Source: Hortaea werneckii (taxonomy: Eukaryota; Ascomycota; Dothideomycetes; Mycosphaerellales; Teratosphaeriaceae). Taken from it: 64,000 nt of DNA. The translations under genes and the position numbers were made by a program. The stretch lies in NCBI GenBank assembly GCA_037044905.1, contig JBAOKB010000142.1, positions 62,001-126,000 of the forward strand, read 5' to 3'. Positions 33,483 to 44,359 of the stretch are shown here, piece after piece. Each line of letters opens with the position of its first letter. Within the stretch, counting starts at the first letter, position 1. Under the pieces are notes generated by a model, which saw nothing but the letters and a program-made list of their open reading frames with translations, was not told the origin of the DNA and did not search any database.

Positions 33483-35957
33483 ATGGGAACATCAGAACAT
33501 ATACACGAGCCGCCGAAAGAGCAGGGTCGCCCTGCGATCGTCAAGATTGCAACGGTCAATGGCGGTCACGACATAGATACCAAACGAAGCGGAAAGGGTC
33601 TATTTGAGTTCGTGGATACCCTAGAGGGTAAGTCTCGCTACTATGAGCGCAAGCGCTGCCGCTCTAACTTTCGATACTGATAGTCAATGATTCGGGAGAG
33701 GCGGAGAGTAAGATTCAGGTAGGAAAGTGGATGTGGTGGCGATTTGAAGAGGCTGGGAGAGAGGACAATAATATGGGACTACCGTTGGCGATCCTCCGCT
33801 ACAAATCCGGATACTATGAAGTGGCGGTACTGCGCGGGGTGGAAGTCCCGGAAGAGAGGCCATCTCGGCGCCGCCATCAGACCCGCGTCGTCTGCTCTCC
33901 GGACTGCTGGATCATTGAGGTAGAGAACATTGGGTCTGCCGTCACGGAAGAGGAGACCAAGGGAGAGAGAGAAGGCTATGGACGTGTCGAGACGAGGAAT
34001 AGTAGAGGTGAAAGATTCTCGCTCGATCGATACCATTTCCTGCCACATCCTGCACATGCAACGAATCCACTGGTTAGTCTTCCTTACTCACATTCTACAC
34101 GACCTCTGCTTACTCGTTTAGCTGATCGACAACATCGTTTTCGACTCTCTGGTTGGGATGGAGTATCGTCTAAAGCTTGCCTCAAGCCCCCCGGCTTCTT
34201 CCCTTCCGGAACCATTAAATAGCAATCATGCTGCTAAGCGAGTGATGGATCCGCTTGAGGCCGAGAATGGACAAGAAACGGAGCCGAAAGCTAACCTGGA
34301 CGTCGCCGGGCAGGGTGCTGGACCGAACGCGGAATGGACGCTGTGTCTAGGGCAAAAGGTTGTGCCAGATGTTGAGCAAGACACTGCGCCGGAAGCTGAG
34401 CCAGATGCCGAGCGAGAAAATGACTCAGATATCAGGAGTGACGCGCCGCTGAATGCCGCTGAGACGGGAGAAATGCATGTTCGGAAAATGTCATCGGTTT
34501 CAGCTTTGACGCCGGAGGCACTGAGCGACGATGATGACGATGATGAGATGATGCCTGCCGCAGGACACCGAGCCTCAAATGAAGCTGGGTCTACGACAGG
34601 GGTAGCATGTGCCAACGATATACCTGCGGAGGCTGGAGACGAGCCATATTTGGAGCAAGACCATGAATTCCAACCCACTCAGCTATTCCAAGATCTCGAA
34701 GCTGACTTAAGAGCGCGATCGGACGAACGTTTGTTGGACAGGAGTTGCACCACACCGGTACCACACACATTCGAAAGCTACGCGGATCAGGCGATAGACT
34801 CTAGTCCTAAGGAACCGCTAGGTTCCATGTTAGCTGATACGTCAGGAAGCGTCTTTGGTTTGATGAACAATGACCGACAAGAGAATGATGTTATCGATCT
34901 TAGTCCTGCGAAGGACATGCAAAACACAGATCTCGGAGAGGAGCCACGAATAGATCCTTTGCTCGACGGGGCATTGAATTTGCTCAAAGGGGAGAACCAA
35001 ATTAGCACAACGGCTATCCTCACCACCCTAACAACGTTGAACATCCATCCAGATACATGGCTCGTAGTCGACCCTGGATCTTTCGACGGGGAGAGCTTTG
35101 TTTTGCCCAGCTTGCAAGACACGCACCGCTACTTGATTACGGTCGTCAACGTAGATAATCACTGGACTGCTGCCGTTATTGACCGAGACTCTGGTGAAGT
35201 CGACATTTACGATCCACTGCAGCAAGAAGATGTATTTCGTCGCGCATGGTCATGGCTGCAGCCTCGCTTGGCGCATTTCAATAAGCATTTGTCAATGCAG
35301 CAAAACGAGTTTCCATCATGGCAGTCCCGAAAGGTCCAGGTTAGTGCTGAATCTATTGCTTGTGGGGTAAGACTACTGAATTGAGTTGCAGTGTCCATTA
35401 AAACAGCGAGACGCATCCAATTGCGGCGTTTATGCCACGGTCTACTGTATACATAGGCTCCACGGACTTGAATTGCCTCAGACCATCTACCCAAGCAGCT
35501 GGCGCCGCGCTTTTGCTGGAGTACTCGCAGCCTCATACATGTGAAACTTCCAACATTGTGCCAGAAAAGCAGCCTCACATATGTTCCACCAAGAGATCTC
35601 GCCGCGTTCTGTAAAGACGTAAAGGATGGCAAACCGCAAGCTGAAAGCGAACAGCTTCTGCAAGTACTCACACTTCTCGAAGAAACGAGCCGACAGCTAG
35701 TCGCTAATCGCACTGCTCTTGAGGAAGAAGACAGACGACATTTGCAGCGCTTGAAAATTCATGGTCTGCGTAAGCGGGATGCTAGGCCGGGCTTTTGGCC
35801 TAGTCAAGCCGAGACTGCGATCGATAAGGTCATTGCCGTGATTCGAGAGGACCATCACCAAGCAGAAGCTAAGTCGAGACCCATGCAAGACCACGCTCTT
35901 TCTATGTCAAGACAGCACGAAGGGTATCTAGCCAATGGAATACCGCAGCTAGGTTAA
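33483..35957 (+). CDS. Ulp1/C48-like cysteine peptidase, copy B
   Basis: Five exons: 33483-33627, 33684-34072, 34122-35339, 35392-35520 and 35565-35957; 757 aa. All joins keep frame; the last intron is only 44 nt and is the least certain, and without it the protein stops at 35544. Residues 1-190 hold an unrecognised conserved-looking domain (KWMWWRF, SGYYEVAVLRGVEVP, PDCWIIEVENIGSA). An acidic, disordered region follows. The peptidase domain has DNHWTAAVI (His525), VDIYDPL (Asp542, 17 residues later as in Ulp1) and KQRDASNCGVY (Gln589, Cys595), so the catalytic set is complete. The C-terminus is helical. It is expected to cleave SUMO-like or ubiquitin-like conjugates; the real substrate is unknown. 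Confidence 0.75.
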
Positions 35958-36893
35958 GTTTTACGAGAGGACTTCGGAGGTGGGTTCAAATGCTGACAAG
36001 ACAGATATCGGAATAGACGTTCGGATGTGGAGCCATCAGCGAGTTGCAAGAGGCGAGCTTCAAGCTGTAGGGAATGGGCGGTAACACAAGCGCATTGTTG
36101 GACTTGGTGGCAATTTCTCCATTCTCCTTCCGCTAGTAGATAGTTGATATGTTGTACAAGTTCTTAAGTTGCACCTCCGCATCGTTATCCTAGGCTCTCG
36201 CAGGTCGGTCATAGAGACATCGGCGGCAAAAGTAATTATGGCATGCCGAGATTAAGAGCTCTATCGTGGCGGCGCAGCTCAGGCCTATGGGAAGGGCTCC
36301 TACCCTGGGTTATGTGTCTCTCGTTATTAGCGCACGAGCAAACAATGCTACATGCCTCGTTACGGTATTCTTCCCCTAGCTGAAGATTTTGCAGCCTTCT
36401 ACTTTCCTACCACAGTTAGTGGTCTTGTTTCTTCTACTGTGGTGATCTCTTTTGCATCTGTGACACGTGGATTTGCTGGTCTACGGGATACTTTCCGACA
36501 TACTGTCTCTGAGTAGTATTTGAGACACAATATTGATTTTGTGTAATTCGGTGTCTAATACGATTGTAACTCCATATTTTCAATTCATATTGAACTCTCA
36601 TTTCGAGAGAGTCATTGACGCTTGACCGCACAACAAGCAGCCCCCTTCATTATCAGCAGTCCCATGGTTGCGGAGTTGACGACCGAGTCTGCCACTGATG
36701 ATAGGGCCTGTGGCTTGACCAAGAAGTAGGGAATCAATCTCCTACGTGCCATTGAGATTGATCATAATGGACATGCAGCCTAAAGACTAGTTTGACAGTT
36801 GGATTGAGACATAGCTTCCCTTCTAACGAGAAGCCGCTATTGCTACGAAAACACATACTGAATACGTTGCAACGTACAACGCCATTCGTACAC
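35958..36893. other. Intergenic, edge of the accessory compartment
   Basis: About 940 bases without a credible gene separate two convergent genes. To the right, genes are ordinary, intact and mostly of known function. Confidence 0.5.
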
Positions 36894-37851
36894 TCAGTCG
36901 TCGAGCACCGGCACATCCTTCACCCATGCATCCAACCACCTTACAGCTTGGAAATAAGCGCTCTCCTGCGCGAAAGCCTTCATCTTGTTTGATAGATCTG
37001 TGCGCACAGCAAACCCATGCTCGACCTCCGCATAGAGAGAGATCTCAAACGTCTTGTTGCCATTGATGAAGGCATTTTCGGCCTCGTGTCGATCTTCCTG
37101 CGGGACGACCTCATCCTGCGCGCCGTATGCGACACTGATGGGCTTCGAGACGTTTTGCCACTGCTCAAGCTCTACGCCAGAGGGGTGCGCAGTGAATCCT
37201 GCAGAGACAAAGCTGCCGTTCGCGAGGAGCTGCGCCACGTAAGGACCGCCGAAGCAGTAACCGACTGCGCCTAGCTTCGTGACCCCAAAGTCCCCGCGCA
37301 TGGTCTCAATGGTAGAATCGATGATAGCATTGACCTCCGAGGATGGGTGCCTTTCTTGCCAGGCGGGAAAGTCAAAGTCGGAGTCTGGGTCGGACAGCGC
37401 GTTCTCAGGAACAGGATCGCCGCGGAAGAGATCCGGCACAACCACCAAGTAGCCTGATGAAGCGAGGCTGTCAGCAAGGAGCTTGTTGTTCGGGATCCCA
37501 AGACCGAAGATGTCAGTCAGATAGATGATGGCTGCGGAGGCGTCCATGCCGTGCCGGCCTCCATAGCGGCGAGGCGGCGATGTGATGTACAGCGTCTCTA
37601 AAAGCCCATATGGTTAGCTCAATGTCATGCGATTCCACCACGAACGGCGTGAACAACAACGCACCATCATTGTACTCTTCCAAATGTCCCCTTGGTTCCT
37701 CATCGTGCACAACACCCTGAACGCAACATCCCTGCGAATGCGATTTGCTGAAGACCCGTCCAGGGTGCTCGAAACGCAGACTTGAGCCCGGCCTGAATGC
37801 GACGGTGCCGGTGACGGCGGTCGCTAGAAGCGTAAATGTAGAGAACTTCAT
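36894..37851 (-). CDS. Secreted dienelactone-hydrolase-like protein
   Basis: Exons on the minus strand are 37665-37851 and 36894-37597, joined across a 67-nt phase-1 intron with a GCTAAC branch site; 296 aa. MKFSTFTLLATAVTGTVAF is a clear signal peptide. Then come a GCCVQGVVHDEEP entry segment, FGLGIPNNKLLADSLA, and the nucleophile GYCFGG (Cys177), Asp224 (GAQDEVVP) and His256 (EHGFAV), the Cys-Asp-His triad of the DLH family. Family members hydrolyse lactones or esters; the exact substrate is unknown. Secretion is unusual for classical DLH but common in fungal DLH-domain proteins. Confidence 0.88.
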
Positions 37852-38954
37852 GATTTGCGGACAATGAACAATGCGATGTGATGCGAAAGGCCATTGAAGG
37901 CGCGACGTAGCTAATGTTTAAATGTACCGAGCGGTTCGCGATGACGCTGTTGCCAAGCTGCTTGGAACGTGGAGATCGAGGAGCCAAGGCATATCGTGCA
38001 TCATACACTCCTTTATCCAGATCTTTCCCGCCTTGTATCCAGAGATGTCATCGCCCCTATATCAGAAACCTAGAACGATCGAGGGCGCTGCTCACAGAAG
38101 GTGCGATGATAAGGCATGTCTCAGGACCGAGCTGCTGTGCCCGCTCTGCCAGAGACTGGTATGACTATGAAGTTGATAAGCGACCCTACTTAGAGACTAT
38201 TCATCCTGACCTCGATGCAGACGAGCTCGCTTTGTCGGAAGCCGTAGGATGAGGAGGACTTTTGAATCCTATACTGCCCTCAAAGGCCATTCAGCCGTGC
38301 AGAGTATGGCGATGCGTCGCTATTACCATCAATCCCTTGCAACGCCAGTGTAGATCGACCTTGCGACCTCCATCCTGCCTCTCCACAGCGAACAGAGCTG
38401 ATGATCAAGCTGATTGTTGCCTGAATACGTCTACTCTAGAATGCCGGCCAACAATGGTGGTGATGCGGAGCCTCGGGGATGCGACGCTGTGAAACTGCCC
38501 GTAGACTCGGGATTCCTGAGCGGGGCGAGGTTGTGATGATCATTCCCGTCGGCCGAGGGTCCATTGGGCTGCATGTCTGAATGCCTCAGGCACACAGTGC
38601 AAAGACAGGACGGGAACCTCGGAACTGAAGATGATCACCTGGGCCCGGGAGATGACAGGTATGATATGAGATGTACACGAGGATCTTGTTGCAATCGCTT
38701 ATCATTCAACACCATCCGCGATGTATTGTAACGCTGCCAGCAGCCTTCGAAATGGAGACTCATGGCGATAAGTATGAGAAAGCGCTTGTCGACCGGTGAC
38801 AACAGGGAACTACTTCTGTAGATTCCAAGGCAAAGGAATTTGGTTCATCAAGCTAGTTCAATGGGAGCGAGGCGATGAGAGGTAATGCGCCTTCGATTTG
38901 CCGGTCTGAGTTTGAGCGCTACGTGTTGGGCAATACATTCGGGGAGATTTACTA
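37852..38954. other. 1.1-kb intergenic stretch
   Basis: Several overlapping open frames at 37900-38490 lack motifs. It includes the promoter of the DLH-like gene (its ATG is at 37851) and the 3' end of the pectate lyase gene. Nothing else was recognised. Confidence 0.5.
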
Positions 38955-40142
38955 TCACGACCAATTCGTAGTCGCCCCATAAGACGCGCCGTTCGCAGGA
39001 AGAAGGAAGTCGCTTGCGGCGATCTTGCCAGATAAACCACGCTTCCCTTGCACGAGCGACGTATCCACGCTCTTGAACGCAGATTCGTTCCACGTCACAC
39101 TCCCTTGCCAAGAGTTTCCGTTCTGCGTAGTCGAGCTACTCAGACTGACTTGGGCGGAGCTGGATGAGCTTCCCGCATTGCTCGCCGCAATGTTATTCGC
39201 AAGCGTCGAGACAGAAGTTGTCGTCTGGAAGCCGACTCCGCCGTTGTTCCAAGCAGTATTGCGCTTGAAGTTGAAGTTGCCAGGTTGCTTGTTATCCGTG
39301 AAACCTTTGGCCGCATTTTCAAAAGCGATAGAGTTAGAGATCTGGTGGTTGGCGGCGGAGCTCTCACCGCCGCCCAGCTTGAAACCGTTGCCATCGCCTT
39401 GGAAGTCGTCAAAGCCCCATCGGTTGAAGCCATTACCCCAAGCAATAGTGTCGACAACAGTAATAGCGCTCGTGAATTCCCAGAAGTCAAGGCCATCGTC
39501 CACATTGTTCCACAACCTTGCGCCTTTAACAAGATTGCCCGAACCGCTTCCCTCCTTGATACCCAGACCATCAGCTGACTCGCCATTCTTTCGTGGATCT
39601 CGATTTTCATATGAATCAAGGTAGAGGATCTGATTATTGGCGCTGGACCCTTGAAGTTGGAAGCCAGTCTCATAGTTCTGGCGCGTGACAAGCTGCTGGA
39701 AGATGTTATCGCTAGAGTCTGAAGCATAAACTCCATAGGGGCCATTGATGAGGTGGATGCCTTTGAAGGTCCAGTACGATGCACCCTCGATGTGGAGGAT
39801 TCCACGGTCCTTGCGATCAATGCTGCCACCAAGCTCAGCTGGAGTGCCAGTCAAGGCCTCGCCATCGACGATAGGAATCTCGGACTTGTAAGCTGCGAGA
39901 GTGATGCGTGCTGATGAGGTCCCGGATTTCTTGATCTGGATGTTCGTGGTAGGCGAGTAAGTCCCTCCTCGGAGATAGATTGAGTCTCCCGCTGAAGCCT
40001 GGTCGACGGCCACTTGAATCGACTTCAAGGGTGCAGCGAGCGTGCCCGCTGCGCCGTCAGCTCCGGTAGGCGCTACATAGTAAGTGGAGCACCAGATCGA
40101 GGGCACCAGAGTAAAGAGCGTCTTCAAGGTCTTGAGCTGCAT
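38955..40142 (-). CDS. Secreted pectate lyase, PL9-type right-handed beta-helix
   Basis: Single exon, 395 aa, ATG at 40142, with a hydrophobic signal peptide (about residues 1-19). It carries YYVAPTGADG at the mature start, an IYLRGGTY rung and repeated N-rich beta-helix turns. Calcium and catalytic residues fit the PL9 enzyme Pel9A: Asp191 (SADG), Asp215 and Asp216 (VDDG), Asp219, and Lys255 (NGFKLGG). Spacing is identical to Pel9A Asp209, Asp233, Asp234, Asp237 and Lys273. It should cleave polygalacturonate by beta-elimination outside the cell, as expected for a plant-associated fungus. Confidence 0.9.
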   Translation of the reverse strand: MQLKTLKTLFTLVPSIWCSTYYVAPTGADGAAGTLAAPLKSIQVAVDQASAGDSIYLRGGTYSPTTNIQIKKSGTSSARITLAAYKSEIPIVDGEALTGTPAELGGSIDRKDRGILHIEGASYWTFKGIHLINGPYGVYASDSSDNIFQQLVTRQNYETGFQLQGSSANNQILYLDSYENRDPRKNGESADGLGIKEGSGSGNLVKGARLWNNVDDGLDFWEFTSAITVVDTIAWGNGFNRWGFDDFQGDGNGFKLGGGESSAANHQISNSIAFENAAKGFTDNKQPGNFNFKRNTAWNNGGVGFQTTTSVSTLANNIAASNAGSSSSSAQVSLSSSTTQNGNSWQGSVTWNESAFKSVDTSLVQGKRGLSGKIAASDFLLPANGASYGATTNWS

Positions 40143-40831
40143 GGTGATAGACCGGTAAAGGGAGTCGGGAAGACAACTAGGCCAGAGCGAGGCCCTGACG
40201 CCCTACTAAATGCTCATTCTTACGTTGGCCTGACCTCGATTTCGGCTTTTAACATCATAAGAATTCTCCGCGCAATCATTTTCATGCTGGCGGTCCTGCG
40301 AGTCACACGCCTCCGACGACAGATGGGTCTAGATCTGCTTGAGGCACGTTGCACATCAGGGCAAACCCACTGCAGCGAGGGTTAGGTTGTATGTATTTGT
40401 CCGTGGTAGATGAACGTATCAGTCGGGATGTGAAAAATGCACAGCTCGGAACGTCTCGGTTAAAGACAGGTTATTTGCTTCGCATGCCTTGGCACTCGGC
40501 CTTCTGTCCGCATTGAATCCACGAATCGCGAGGGAATTAGAAGCGATGGTGATGATGGTAAAGATGAAGTCCCGGTCGGTGTGTTCCCTCCAATCATCAT
40601 GGTGATGGGATGGACGGGAAACTACCTAGGTACTGTGTATCATGCCGTCTTTGCATAAGCGCGCGGGAGGGCCGCACTGTCACGGCCCAGGCTGACTCAG
40701 CTGTGGCACCTCCCCCTCTTTGTGCAACAATGAATGTTCACGACGATTTCATCCTGTCTGCCCCGTTCCCAGCACTCATGTGATTCCATCTTTTTTTCAG
40801 CCCGGCAGGGCTAGTGGTTCTCTAGCCCGCT
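40143..40831. promoter_or_regulatory. Divergent promoter region with a CCTAGG palindrome
   Basis: 689 bases separate the pectate lyase ATG and the ATG at 40832. It contains the perfect 10-bp palindrome TACCTAGGTA at 40623-40632 and a pyrimidine-rich stretch just before 40800. No regulator can be named. Confidence 0.45.
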
Positions 40832-42960
40832 ATGTCGTCCGAAAGCAGCGAGAGGCTCGGATTGGAAGGCGACATGAACATTTCTGAGCTACATCGCGAT
40901 CTGCAGCGTAAGTACAAGAACGTCGGTAGCGAAGTTGCAACCCTGTGGCGAGCTTTTTCGCCCAAACAGAGAGAAGCGGCAATGCGTGAGACTGTGGGCG
41001 ATGGCAAAGCCCTGAAGGATTCGAGGGATCCGGGTCTTGGTGGTCTCAATGGCTTCCTTTCCGACTGGAATCTGGAAGATGTGACTTCGACCCCGAACTT
41101 TTTTCTGGATCGCTTAAAGTTTCGTGTGGACAGCGACTTGCAAAGTCAGCTCTTCGAGGGACCCAATGGGACACCTGGCGACCGCCAGCTTGCTCGCGCG
41201 TCTGCGATGAGAATGCGTGCATCTGCGCCTAAAGACCAATGGGTAGCATTCCTTGATCTCGGTAACGGCTATGGCGAGTGGCTCAAAGTCAATGGCGCTC
41301 AAGGACGGCGTTCCATGGAGAGTATGGCTGCTCTTTCGGGGCCTTTTCTTCCTGCACACGAGGGACGACCCGTTCTCTGGAGACAAATGACGACTCTGGT
41401 CTATTACAACCATCTTATGGAGGAGATCCTGAACTTGGGATTCAGTGCTCAAGTCAAGGAAAAGGCACCCGCGAAAGCTTCCAAGGACACCACCAATGCT
41501 CTCGCCAATCTCTCCATCGATCCAAAGCCTTTGAAAGCCTCAATGTCGACGGTGATCGCGCAAGCCGTCGAGCAAAAATTGGCATCCGAAGACTACCTAG
41601 AGCTCTTGCGAGGAGAGCCTGTTGTACTCCATCAGGCAGTTAAAAGACAAAGAACAGCCGCCCTGAGCTTGTGCCAGATGAGCTTGGGCGGATTTTGCCG
41701 CTCATCACGGACATATACATCAGCAGAGCCTTCTTTGAAGTCATGAGTACAGCCCTTCAGGTAATTGTGACATGGGACTACATTGCCCGTTTGGTCCACA
41801 TGCTGGATGGTCTCGAGGATAAGGTGAAGCGCCCACTGCTGGTACAAGAGCTCTCTAATGTTTGTCACCTGGAGTACCGACGAGCGCAAATGGCATTCCA
41901 ATGCGAGATGTCATTAAGACCAGGTGTAGCCGGATCAAAATTCCGACGTATCACCTCCGGTGGGCACTCGAGAGTCGCCATCAAAGGCAAGCCTTCAGAT
42001 CTCACCACGACTGACCCCCAGTTGCACTACATTCTCCGCTTGTGTCACACCGACACGAACCATAAAGACGCGGTCCAATGGATTCAGAAGCTCGACGATC
42101 ACAATAAGCAGCATGCCGACGATCGACAGAGACTGAGCGAGACTCAGGTGTTCGCGCTTGGAGATCTTGCGATCATTGTCAGCTTCATGCACAGCTTGTC
42201 GTCTTGCTTGGCCATGGCGTCTAGACCTACCAAGACTGGATTGTTCTTTACGGGGAGGGTAGACAAGCTGAACGAGGAACTAAGCCAGTACAAGGCGGAA
42301 GCGGACTTCGGCGACCACCTTGTGCCCATGGACAGCATCTTGAAGCCGAGTGTAGCAAACAATGCACTTAGAGCGCTCGACGACTACATGGTTGAACGGT
42401 CAGGTGCAAGAATGGGCTCACTATATGATGGAATGCTCGACGAATGCCTCGAAGACATCGAGCAGAAATATGCATCTGCAAAGAGCCGGCTTCAGAAAGA
42501 CGGAAAGAGCGTTGCACCGTCACCAACTGGCGAGAAGGCGTCTACTAGCTTCCGTGCACAGGAGCGACGAGAGAAAGCAAAGACCCGCCCCGCGACAGCA
42601 AGTACACACGAGATCACCCCGCTCGCTCTACAAGAACCAGAGACGACTCCAGCGCCCTCATCGCACTTCAAGGTGAAGGCCTCCACCGCCTCGGTCTTCG
42701 ATACCCTATTCACAAAGTCCGAATCGCGAGGATCTATTTCGTGGACGGACTTTGTCGCTGCGATGGCAGAACTCGGCTTCTCTGTTACGCCTAAGGGTGG
42801 CTCGATCTTCACCTTTAATCCGCCTGAGACCATGGTAGCGGGCTCGATAACTCTGCATCGTCCACACGCTTCTGACATTGAAGGCTGGAAATTGCTTTGG
42901 ATTGCCCGTAGGCTGCGCAAGAAGTATGGCTGGAGCGCGGAGACTTTCGGGGTGGTTTGA
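40832..42960 (+). CDS. Conserved fungal protein with an apparent frameshift
   Basis: From the ATG at 40832 (MSSESSERLGLEG) the frame holds to about 41641; from 41644 a second frame continues to TGA at 42958-42960. The join lies in an A-rich stretch (TTAAAAGACAAAG); adding one A would make one protein of about 709 aa. No intron fits: the only in-phase candidate is 26 nt. The parts belong together by content: the first ends DYLELLRGEPVVLHQAV and the second begins PELVPDELGRILPLITD. N-terminal blocks NFFLDRLKFR and GPNGTPGDRQ resemble a widespread, unnamed ascomycete family. It is either a sequencing error in a homopolymer or a young pseudogene. Two separate genes is less likely, as the second half lacks an ATG nearby. 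Confidence 0.6.
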
Positions 42961-43475
42961 ATTGTAGCAGACGTGAGACTTTCGTCGCATAAGGTCCTGC
43001 TAACCCTGCTCTACTATGCGGCTACACTCGTTCCCTGTTTCGCATTACCTCACTACTCACACACCTAGGTAGTCGACGTGATCTTTGCTTAAGTAATTTT
43101 GGGAGTCTACTGATTGACCGACTCTACAACAGCATGCGAGATCTAGGGTAGGCCACCGGTAGGTACGATCGATGCTTTAATCAACATTACGCTCTTCGTG
43201 TTCCTTCATCTGTGATGTCCAACGTTGCGGTGCAGTAGCAATGCCGACTTCCGAGATGTCGCCAGTCCGCAGCCATTATTACCTCTTTTTATGAGCGATC
43301 CCTCGGAAAATTTGCCGAACACAGCCGCACTCAGCCACCTCTTCGGCTTCCTCCCGCCGAACAGGTGCCAAACATAAAACGCTCACCTCAACCCAAGTCG
43401 CCACAAGGACGGCCAAGTCCAATTAACGACTTGGCTTTGACTCCCAATAACCTTGATATCTACATCAGCTGGGAC
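42961..43475. other. Intergenic or 5' region of the next gene
   Basis: 515 bases. It contains ACCTAGGT at 43063-43070. The frame of the following gene is open back to 43365 but without ATG, so an upstream exon ending in this region cannot be excluded. Confidence 0.45.
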
Positions 43476-44249
43476 ATGAACGATGCGCCTCCCTCATACG
43501 ACGAAGTAGTTGAACACGCTTCCAAATCCGAAAACGCCGACAAGCCGAGGAGCAATGTTGGCGATGCCTCGACACCATACTTATCATATCGCCTCGTGTC
43601 CAGAAGCGCGCCTTCCCGAAGATGGATGAGCCTGGTCCTCAATGACGAATCCAAATATCGTATTCTCGCGCCGCGTATGACCCTGGACCAACGTCCGGAG
43701 GTTCATCTTACCGATCTTGAGGACAACAAACGTGTCGCAACCGCTCAGGTCCGGCGAAGTACTACTGCCCGAGAAGTCAGATTTCGACTCGAGGCTTCCT
43801 CTTCGCCAGGAAGCGACAATTGGGACATCGCTCTGGTTCGGGGCTTTAGCGAATGGTGTTGCGAATTTTCCCACGCAGGCCAACGATATAGTTGGGTACG
43901 GACGCATGATGACGAGCTGGGCGCCAGTAAGCTTACGTCGAGATGTTTCAAATTGGTTCAGGGCGACTATGCGCTACAGAAGGCGAAGCGTAAAGGCAAA
44001 GGCAAAGCCAAGACTGAAGATCCTACGGACGACCCAGCGCATCAACAAGTGCTCATGACTTACATACACTCGCCTTGGTTTGACTTGCATGCTCATGAGG
44101 CCGGTGAGATCCGTATCTACCGGGATGAGAACCTCGTAATCGACAAAGAGTTTGAATACGTGGGACTTATCACCGCTTTAGGCCTGCAGCAACGCGAGCG
44201 CGAGGCGAGAGCCCAGGCCTTAAGAGAGATGGCAAATACTAGCATATAA
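43476..44249 (+). CDS. Uncharacterised fungal protein with PPSY motif, 257 aa
   Basis: The first ATG is at 43476 (MNDAPPSYDEVVEHASK). A PPxY-type motif at the start is typical of ligands of WW-domain ubiquitin ligases. The remainder alternates beta-strand-like segments (YLSYRLVSRS, NWDIALVRGFSEWCCEF, GEIRIYRDENLVIDKEF) with a basic KRKGKGKAK insert, resembling the tubby/LURP-like fold in general layout, which I offer only as a suggestion. The reading frame extends upstream to 43365 without ATG, so the start may need an upstream exon. The transposon is inserted about 90 bases beyond its stop. Confidence 0.6.
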   Translation: MNDAPPSYDEVVEHASKSENADKPRSNVGDASTPYLSYRLVSRSAPSRRWMSLVLNDESKYRILAPRMTLDQRPEVHLTDLEDNKRVATAQVRRSTTAREVRFRLEASSSPGSDNWDIALVRGFSEWCCEFSHAGQRYSWVRTHDDELGASKLTSRCFKLVQGDYALQKAKRKGKGKAKTEDPTDDPAHQQVLMTYIHSPWFDLHAHEAGEIRIYRDENLVIDKEFEYVGLITALGLQQREREARAQALREMANTSI

Positions 44250-44332
44250 AGATCACTTAGGTTGTTCAAAACGCTTAGGACGACGGCTAAACTTGGTATC
44301 TTGCGAGAAATGAGATCCATGATTGGTGAGCC

Positions 44333-44340
44333 ACTGCCAA
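44333..44340 (+). repeat. Left target-site duplication of the hAT element
   Basis: ACTGCCAA directly precedes the left inverted repeat and recurs at 47512-47519 directly after the right one. Eight bases is the hAT superfamily duplication length. Confidence 0.9.
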
Positions 44341-44359
44341 CAGTCCTGTTAACAGTTAG
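44341..44359 (+). repeat. Left terminal inverted repeat (hAT)
   Basis: 19 bases, CAGTCCTGTTAACAGTTAG; retains CA at positions 1-2 and 13-14. Confidence 0.9.

Noticed and set aside
4340..36000. Giant cargo transposon (Starship) as carrier of the accessory region
   Set aside because: No DUF3435-type tyrosine recombinase or defined ends are visible in this window; it cannot be supported.
41671..42960. Second half of the 40832 gene as a separate gene
   Set aside because: No ATG near its start and its content continues the first half.
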